Assembly (NCBI GenBank): GCA_021442595.1
Contig: JABUST010000071.1
Coordinates: 1 to 38,942 of the forward strand
DNA length: 38,942 nt
Source: Lachnospiraceae bacterium
Lineage (GTDB): Bacteria; Bacillota; Clostridia; Lachnospirales; Bianqueaceae
Direction of reading: 5' to 3'
The position numbers were made by a program, and so were the translations under genes. The notes beneath the pieces were generated by a model that did not search any database, was not told the origin of the DNA, and saw nothing but the letters and a program-made list of their open reading frames with translations. Positions 34,916 to 38,942 of this stretch are shown in pieces. Position 1 is the stretch's first letter, and each line of letters starts with the position of its first letter.

Positions 34916-34943
34916 TTGAAAACCTCTGGCGATAGGCTATACT
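34916..34943 (+). promoter_or_regulatory. Promoter of the DUF4838 gene
   Basis: TTGAAA and TATACT are separated by 16 bases, just after the pfkA terminator and about 50 bases before the next start codon. Confidence 0.7.
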
Positions 34944-34991
34944 GGATATATCAGCAATCATTTCCCTGTGCCGGAAGGCAGGAGGTATATC

Positions 34992-36953
34992 ATGAATTAC
35001 AGAAGGATCCGTATTGTCCGTGTGGGTAACAGTCCCGTCATCGACTTTGCTGCCAAAGAGATGAAAAGGTATCTGCAGCTGGCAGATCCTTCCCTGGCTG
35101 TGGATGAAGTCATTCGCCAGGAGTTTCGCGGAGATGAAAAGACCATTACATTGAAGGTTTGTCCTGCTCTGCCTGCAGCGCTTCAGGTGGAGGATCCCTT
35201 CTGGGATGACGGATATGCCATCAATGTGCAGAATGATTACGGTATGATCCGGGGAACCAATGAACGCAGCGTTCTGCTGGGGGTGTACCGGTTCCTGAAA
35301 GAACTTGGTTTTGGATTTACAAGACCCGGAAAAGAGGGCGAACGCATTCCCGGACAGCTTCCGCTAAATTATGAGATCAAGGTCACCGAAAAGGCAGCTT
35401 ACCGCCACAGAGGTGTGACCATTGAAGGCGCCGACATGTACCAGAACATTGCCGACATGATTGACTTCCTCCCCAAGTGCGGTATGAATGAATATTTCAT
35501 TCAGTTCTGGGTGCCTTCTACTTTCTTTGAGCGCTGGTACTATCACCGGAGCACGGAGCAGCTGCCCAGAGAAGAGATCAGCCGGGAGGAGGTTGCCGGC
35601 TTCGTTGCTTCTCTTGAAGAGGAAATGGCCCGCAGAGGCATCCTCTATCACAAGACCGGCCATGGATGGACCTGTGAGCCCTTTGGCATTGAAGGCACCA
35701 CCTGGGATCATGACCGTGTCTATGAACTGACGGAGGAGGCCCGTTCCTATCTGGCTGAAGTGAAAGGAAAGAGGGAGCTGTGGGGCAACATTCCTCTGAA
35801 CACAAATCTTTGCTACTCAAATCCCATGGTCAGAGAGAAGATCGCTGCTGCCATTGGACAGTATGCGGTGGAGAATCCTCAGATCGATGTGATTCATTTC
35901 TGGCTGGCTGACGGAAACAATAACCACTGTGAATGTGAAAACTGCCGGAAGAAGAGACCCTCTGACTGGTATGCCATGATGCTGAATCAGGTGGATGCAG
36001 AGCTCGCAAAGGTTAACAGCCCGGCAAAGGTAGTATTTCTTATTTATGTTGATCTGCTGTGGGAACCTCAGGAGATCCGTCTGGAAAATCCGGATCGCTT
36101 TATTCTTATGTTTGCGCCTATTACCCGTTTCTACGGAGTGAATTATGCCGACAGCAAGCCCTTTGAAGGTGAGCTGCCGCCCTATGAACGGAATAAGCTG
36201 GAAATGCCCAAGGATCTTTCCCAGAATCTGGCCAGACTGGCCAAATGGCAGGAGCAGTTCAAAGGAGACAGCTTTATCTTTGATTATCATCTGCAGTGGG
36301 CATATCTGGCAGACCCGGGATGTGACCTGGCAGCCAGGAATATGTTTGATGACATGCTCTACTTGAAGAACATGGGTCTGAACGGCAATGTCAGCTGCCA
36401 GGTGCAGCGCTGCTTCTTCCCCAGTGGCCTTGAATTCAGAGCTTTGGCTGATGCCCTGTGGAAGGGAGAAGGAAGCTTTGAGGACATGAAGGCCGCCTAT
36501 TATGCCGAGGCATACGGAGAGAGAGGACAGGCGGTGTCTGATTATCTGACAGCCATTTCCAATCTGTTTACGATTTATCCTTATTACAGGAAAGAAAAAC
36601 CTGCCACCGCGGAGGAAGAGACAGAACATACCCGGCCCTACGGGCTTCCCTATGTGAAAGACATGAATCGCTTGGAGACTGTTCTGAAAGACTTTGCTCC
36701 CGTGATCGAAGAAGGACTTCAGGAGGGTGGTCAGGAGAAGGCTGACTGGACCATGCTGAAGCTGCATCAGGAGTATGTCCGGAAACTGGCGCTGGTTCTG
36801 CAGCTCACAGATGAGGAGAAAACCGAAGAGAGAGATGCAGCCATTGAGGATATGGCTAAGTACATCGGACAGATCGAACTGGATGTACAGAAAGCTCTGG
36901 ACGGAGAGAATGCCGCAAGACTGCTGAGGGGACATTATCAGGGAGCGTTTTAA
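34992..36953 (+). CDS. DUF4838 domain-containing protein (glycoside-hydrolase-like)
   Basis: The 653-aa protein starts with a small N-terminal domain seen before alpha-glucuronidase-like barrels (FAAKEMKRYLQLADPS; GTNERSVLLGVYRFLKELG). A TIM-barrel-like region of DUF4838 type follows. It includes FWLADGNNNHCECENCRK, with a CxCxxC motif followed by SDWYAMMLNQ, which is characteristic of the family. No signal peptide is seen, so it appears cytoplasmic. DUF4838 is related in organisation to GH67 alpha-glucuronidases, but its reaction is not established. The track start at 34968 is replaced by the ATG at 34992, six bases after GGAGG. It has its own promoter and no sugar-transport genes beside it. 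Confidence 0.82.
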   Translation: MNYRRIRIVRVGNSPVIDFAAKEMKRYLQLADPSLAVDEVIRQEFRGDEKTITLKVCPALPAALQVEDPFWDDGYAINVQNDYGMIRGTNERSVLLGVYRFLKELGFGFTRPGKEGERIPGQLPLNYEIKVTEKAAYRHRGVTIEGADMYQNIADMIDFLPKCGMNEYFIQFWVPSTFFERWYYHRSTEQLPREEISREEVAGFVASLEEEMARRGILYHKTGHGWTCEPFGIEGTTWDHDRVYELTEEARSYLAEVKGKRELWGNIPLNTNLCYSNPMVREKIAAAIGQYAVENPQIDVIHFWLADGNNNHCECENCRKKRPSDWYAMMLNQVDAELAKVNSPAKVVFLIYVDLLWEPQEIRLENPDRFILMFAPITRFYGVNYADSKPFEGELPPYERNKLEMPKDLSQNLARLAKWQEQFKGDSFIFDYHLQWAYLADPGCDLAARNMFDDMLYLKNMGLNGNVSCQVQRCFFPSGLEFRALADALWKGEGSFEDMKAAYYAEAYGERGQAVSDYLTAISNLFTIYPYYRKEKPATAEEETEHTRPYGLPYVKDMNRLETVLKDFAPVIEEGLQEGGQEKADWTMLKLHQEYVRKLALVLQLTDEEKTEERDAAIEDMAKYIGQIELDVQKALDGENAARLLRGHYQGAF

Positions 36954-37047
36954 AAAATAATTATTCCGAAAGGCGGGACAGTTGCTTTCAGAGAAAGATA
37001 CTGAAAGTAAATAGGTCTGCAGGTCCGGTGAAACCGGAAAACCACAC

Positions 37048-37076
37048 TTGCAGAATAGGCAAAAGGCTGTTATAAT
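37048..37076 (+). promoter_or_regulatory. Promoter of the rpsF-ssb-rpsR operon
   Basis: TTGCAG and a perfect TATAAT are separated by exactly 17 bases, giving a leader of about 85 bases before rpsF. Confidence 0.82.
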
Positions 37077-37103
37077 AGCAATTCGGATTCAATTTGATCC
37101 TTG

Positions 37104-37139
37104 CTCTCCGAAGTGAAGAGATATCTTCATCCATAAGAG
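37104..37139 (+). promoter_or_regulatory. Candidate S6:S18 autoregulatory mRNA leader
   Basis: TGAAGA and TCTTCA form a 6-bp hairpin with loop GATA. CTCT and AGAG close an outer stem, leaving an internal loop that begins with CCG. A hairpin with a CCG internal loop before rpsF is what the known S6:S18-binding leader motif looks like. The match is by shape and position only. Confidence 0.4.
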
Positions 37140-37169
37140 GGCCACTAGACCAAAAGGAGGTAACAAACG

Positions 37170-37457
37170 ATGAACAAGTACGAAGTTGCAGTAGTTCTTT
37201 CTTCTACCCTCACCGACGAGGCACGCCTTGCCGAGCTGGAGATGGTAAAGGGCTACATTGCTAAGTATCAGGGTGTCGTTACGGATGTGGATGAGTGGGG
37301 CAAGCGTAAGCTCGCTTACGAGATCCAGCATCAGAGCGAAGGATACTACTACTTTATCAAAGTAGATGCAGAAGCTTCCATGGCTGTTGAGCTTGAGAAG
37401 GAAATGCGCCTGAGAAACGAAACCGTGCTCCGTTATCTGATTGTCCGTCAGGGCTGA
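37170..37457 (+). CDS. rpsF: 30S ribosomal protein bS6
   Basis: The 95-aa protein begins MNKYEVAVVLSS and contains the S6 segments DEWGKRKLAYEI and YYYFIKVDAEA. It binds S18 and the central domain of 16S rRNA. AAAGGAGG precedes the start. It heads the conserved rpsF-ssb-rpsR operon. Confidence 0.97.
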   Translation: MNKYEVAVVLSSTLTDEARLAELEMVKGYIAKYQGVVTDVDEWGKRKLAYEIQHQSEGYYYFIKVDAEASMAVELEKEMRLRNETVLRYLIVRQG

Positions 37458-37487
37458 TAACAGCGAAGCCGAAAGGGGTTTTGTTTT

Positions 37488-37970
37488 ATGAACAAAGTAA
37501 TTCTGATGGGTCGACTCACAAGAGATCCCGAGATCCGCTACTCTCAGGGACCGAATGCGACAGGTGTCTGCCGCTATTCTCTGGCTGTCAACCGCTCTTA
37601 TAAAAGAGAGGGTGAGCCGGATGCGGATTTCATCAATGTGGTTGCCTTTGGCAATCGCGGTGAGTTTGCCAGCAAGTATTTCAAAAAGGGCATGATGGTT
37701 GCCGTCGTTGGAGAGCTTCGCACCGGAAGCTATACCGATAAAGACGGAAACAAGCGTTATACCACCGATGTCATTGCCTCTGAACAGCATTTCGCTGAGT
37801 CCCGTTCTTCCTCTGAAGGGCGCGATCAGGGAGCTGACTTTGCCGATGGAGGGAACAACTACTCCAAGGGCGGCTCCTATAATAACAGCGGAAAGAATCA
37901 GGGCGCTTCCGATGGAGGATTTACCCCCGTGGATATGAACATCGAGGGAGATGACGATCTGCCCTTCTAA
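37488..37970 (+). CDS. ssb: Single-stranded DNA-binding protein
   Basis: The 160-aa protein has an N-terminal OB fold ([30 protein letters not shown]), a Gly/Ser/Asn-rich flexible linker from about residue 110, and the acidic tip DDDLPF, which recruits replication and repair partners. It lies 30 bases after rpsF and 23 before rpsR, the standard arrangement. Confidence 0.97.
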   Translation: MNKVILMGRLTRDPEIRYSQGPNATGVCRYSLAVNRSYKREGEPDADFINVVAFGNRGEFASKYFKKGMMVAVVGELRTGSYTDKDGNKRYTTDVIASEQHFAESRSSSEGRDQGADFADGGNNYSKGGSYNNSGKNQGASDGGFTPVDMNIEGDDDLPF

Positions 37971-37993
37971 TTCGCGAAGAGGAGGATTCCGTA

Positions 37994-38251
37994 ATGTCTG
38001 AGAATACCGCAGCGGCTCCGCAGAGAAAGCGTCCGCCCATGAGACGTAAGAAGAAGGTTTGCATCTTCTGTGCCAACACCGCAGAGAAGATTGATTACAA
38101 GGATGTAGCCAAGCTCCGCAAGTTTGTTTCCGAGAGCGGCAAAATTCTTCCCCGCCGGATCACCGGTACCTGCACTCAGCACCAGCATGATGTCACCACT
38201 GCTATCAAGCGTGCACGTCAGATGGCACTGATCGCTTACGTTGAGGATTGA
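37994..38251 (+). CDS. rpsR: 30S ribosomal protein bS18 (cysteine-containing form)
   Basis: The 85-aa protein has the S18 core ([30 protein letters not shown]). The CIFC pair and a further cysteine mark it as the zinc-binding (C+) form of the protein rather than the C- paralogue. It is the last gene of the operon and is followed by a terminator. Confidence 0.97.
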   Translation: MSENTAAAPQRKRPPMRRKKKVCIFCANTAEKIDYKDVAKLRKFVSESGKILPRRITGTCTQHQHDVTTAIKRARQMALIAYVED

Positions 38252-38268
38252 TCATCAATAAAGATCAG

Positions 38269-38297
38269 GCGCAGCCGAAAGGCTGCGCTTTTTCTTT
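38269..38297 (+). terminator. Intrinsic terminator of the rpsF operon
   Basis: GCGCAGCC and GGCTGCGC form a perfect 8-bp stem with a GAAA tetraloop, followed by TTTTTCTTT. Confidence 0.95.
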
Positions 38298-38326
38298 GCA
38301 ATTACTATTCAATTACTCTTTCATCG

Positions 38327-38360
38327 GTAAGCGCCACGTAATCCGGCGTCCTGCCACAAG
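38327..38360 (+). other. Possible IS66-type terminal sequence remnant
   Basis: GTAAGCG begins a stretch that runs GTAAGCGCCACGTAATCCGG. IS66-family elements characteristically end with GTAAGCG. No IS66 gene is present next to it, so if real this is a solo end or remnant. The rest of the 38298-38539 gap holds only the weak promoter below. Confidence 0.3.
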
Positions 38361-38412
38361 TTCACATGGTAAAATACCCTGACTTCATTACGAGTCCCAT
38401 TGATTCGGAATG

Positions 38413-38421
38413 TGATATAAT
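38413..38421 (+). promoter_or_regulatory. Possible extended -10 promoter for the glycosyltransferase fragment
   Basis: TGATATAAT is a perfect extended -10 (TGnTATAAT) about 120 bases before the gene at 38540. No convincing -35 is seen. Confidence 0.45.
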
Positions 38422-38539
38422 AGGTTGTAAATCAATCTGCGGATTATGGAATCGATCATTTGCATATTCTTGGACGGGCAACATGAGAGGTAAGATTCCG
38501 TGCCTTGTATCAAAATGGCTTTGAAAGAAAGGAGAAATA

Positions 38540-38878
38540 ATGAAAGATTTGGTATCAGTAATCGTCCCGGTATACAACACGGAGAGTTATCTGGAACGGT
38601 GCTATGACAGTATTCGCCTTCAAGATTACTCTCTTTGGGAACTGATTATTGTTGATGATGGGTCAACTGACAATTCAGTAATGCTGACACGGGAATATAT
38701 CAAAAAGTATAGCCTGGACAAGCAAATGCGTATAATTCAAGCTGACCATGGCGGTGCAGGAGCCGCCAGAAACATTGGAATCAGTGCGGCAAATGGAGAA
38801 TATATATGCTTTGTAGACAGTGATGATTTTGTCACCTCGACCTACATATCAAAAATGCTTAACCAGGCAGTGCACTAG
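38540..38878 (+). CDS. Truncated family 2 glycosyltransferase
   Basis: The ORF starts well, with GAAAGGAG before the ATG, and has the GT-A nucleotide-sugar binding part of family 2. It shows VSVIVPVYNTESYLERCYDS, IIVDDGSTDNS, GGAGAARNIGI and the DSDD metal-binding motif (FVDSDDFV). Family members are usually 250-350 aa. This one stops at a TAG after 112 codons, soon after DSDD, and lacks the acceptor-binding half. The sequence changes character at the end (AACCAGGCAGTGCAC followed by TAGTCAACAAAAACTGG), which suggests interruption by inserted DNA. It is probably inactive. GT2 enzymes of this type act in capsule, cell-wall polysaccharide or glycan synthesis. Confidence 0.8.
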   Translation: MKDLVSVIVPVYNTESYLERCYDSIRLQDYSLWELIIVDDGSTDNSVMLTREYIKKYSLDKQMRIIQADHGGAGAARNIGISAANGEYICFVDSDDFVTSTYISKMLNQAVH

Positions 38879-38942
38879 TCAACAAAAACTGGACAATTAA
38901 TGAAAAATTATGAGACGGCTTATGCCTCGGAATAAGACTCGC
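38876..38942 (+). mobile_element. Possible insertion-sequence end truncating the glycosyltransferase
   Basis: The bases after the glycosyltransferase stop, TAGTCAACAAAAACTGGACA, resemble terminal inverted repeats of some IS3-type elements. The window ends before any transposase, so the identity and exact junction are uncertain. Confidence 0.3.

Overview
The window is a stretch of Gram-positive Clostridia-type chromosome, probably Lachnospiraceae. The evidence is the housekeeping gene types and order, strong AGGAGG ribosome binding sites, use of a TTG start, lipoprotein signal peptides and GC-rich codon use. The genus cannot be read from the sequence. Every gene I accept is on the + strand. 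The long minus-strand ORFs are shadows of GC-rich coding frames.

Layout. 1-6077 carries metabolic and stress genes: the 3' part of a CapA-type protein, hslO (Hsp33), a phytoene-desaturase-like flavoprotein, a Gfo/Idh/MocA oxidoreductase and a beta-lactamase-fold serine hydrolase. 6255-10004 is one large secreted, membrane-anchored Ig-like surface protein. 10054-18986 starts with a clear promoter. It reads through a lipoprotein, a QueG-like Fe-S protein, a CYTH-domain protein, a Sel1-repeat membrane protein with a possible NERD-like domain, secA, prfB (without the usual programmed frameshift) and a lipoprotein-like alpha/beta hydrolase. dnaE follows at 19066-22797.

The accessory region is 22848-33641. 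It is visibly AT-rich and uses AGA/ATA/TTA codons unlike its neighbours. It sits between dnaE and pfkA, which I recall as adjacent in many Firmicutes. It opens with a consensus promoter (TTGACA, 17 bp, extended -10 TATAAT). It then holds nine tightly spaced or overlapping ORFs: an unrecognised 321-aa protein, a class I methyltransferase, a radical SAM/SPASM protein, a 76-aa acyl-carrier-like protein, a 30-aa Cys/Ser/Gly-tailed peptide, a subtilisin domain fused to a P-loop module, a YcaO protein and two ABC half-exporters. The 30-aa ORF is absent from the supplied track. It looks like the precursor of a ribosomally made, post-translationally modified peptide (RiPP), and a strong hairpin follows it directly. 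I read the region as a RiPP operon. The combination of YcaO, radical SAM, carrier protein and protease/P-loop fusion on one short peptide is the most interesting content here. Parts resemble, from memory, the TIGRFAM 'peptide maturation system' families described around CLI_3235-type peptides; this needs HMM confirmation.

33684-38297 returns to core genes: pfkA, a DUF4838 protein and the rpsF-ssb-rpsR operon, with promoters and terminators recognisable between the units. The window ends in a 5' fragment of a family 2 glycosyltransferase that stops after 112 codons, in a stretch with weak signs of insertion-sequence ends.

No tRNA, rRNA, CRISPR array or intact transposase gene was seen. No gene-free stretch is longer than about 300 bases.
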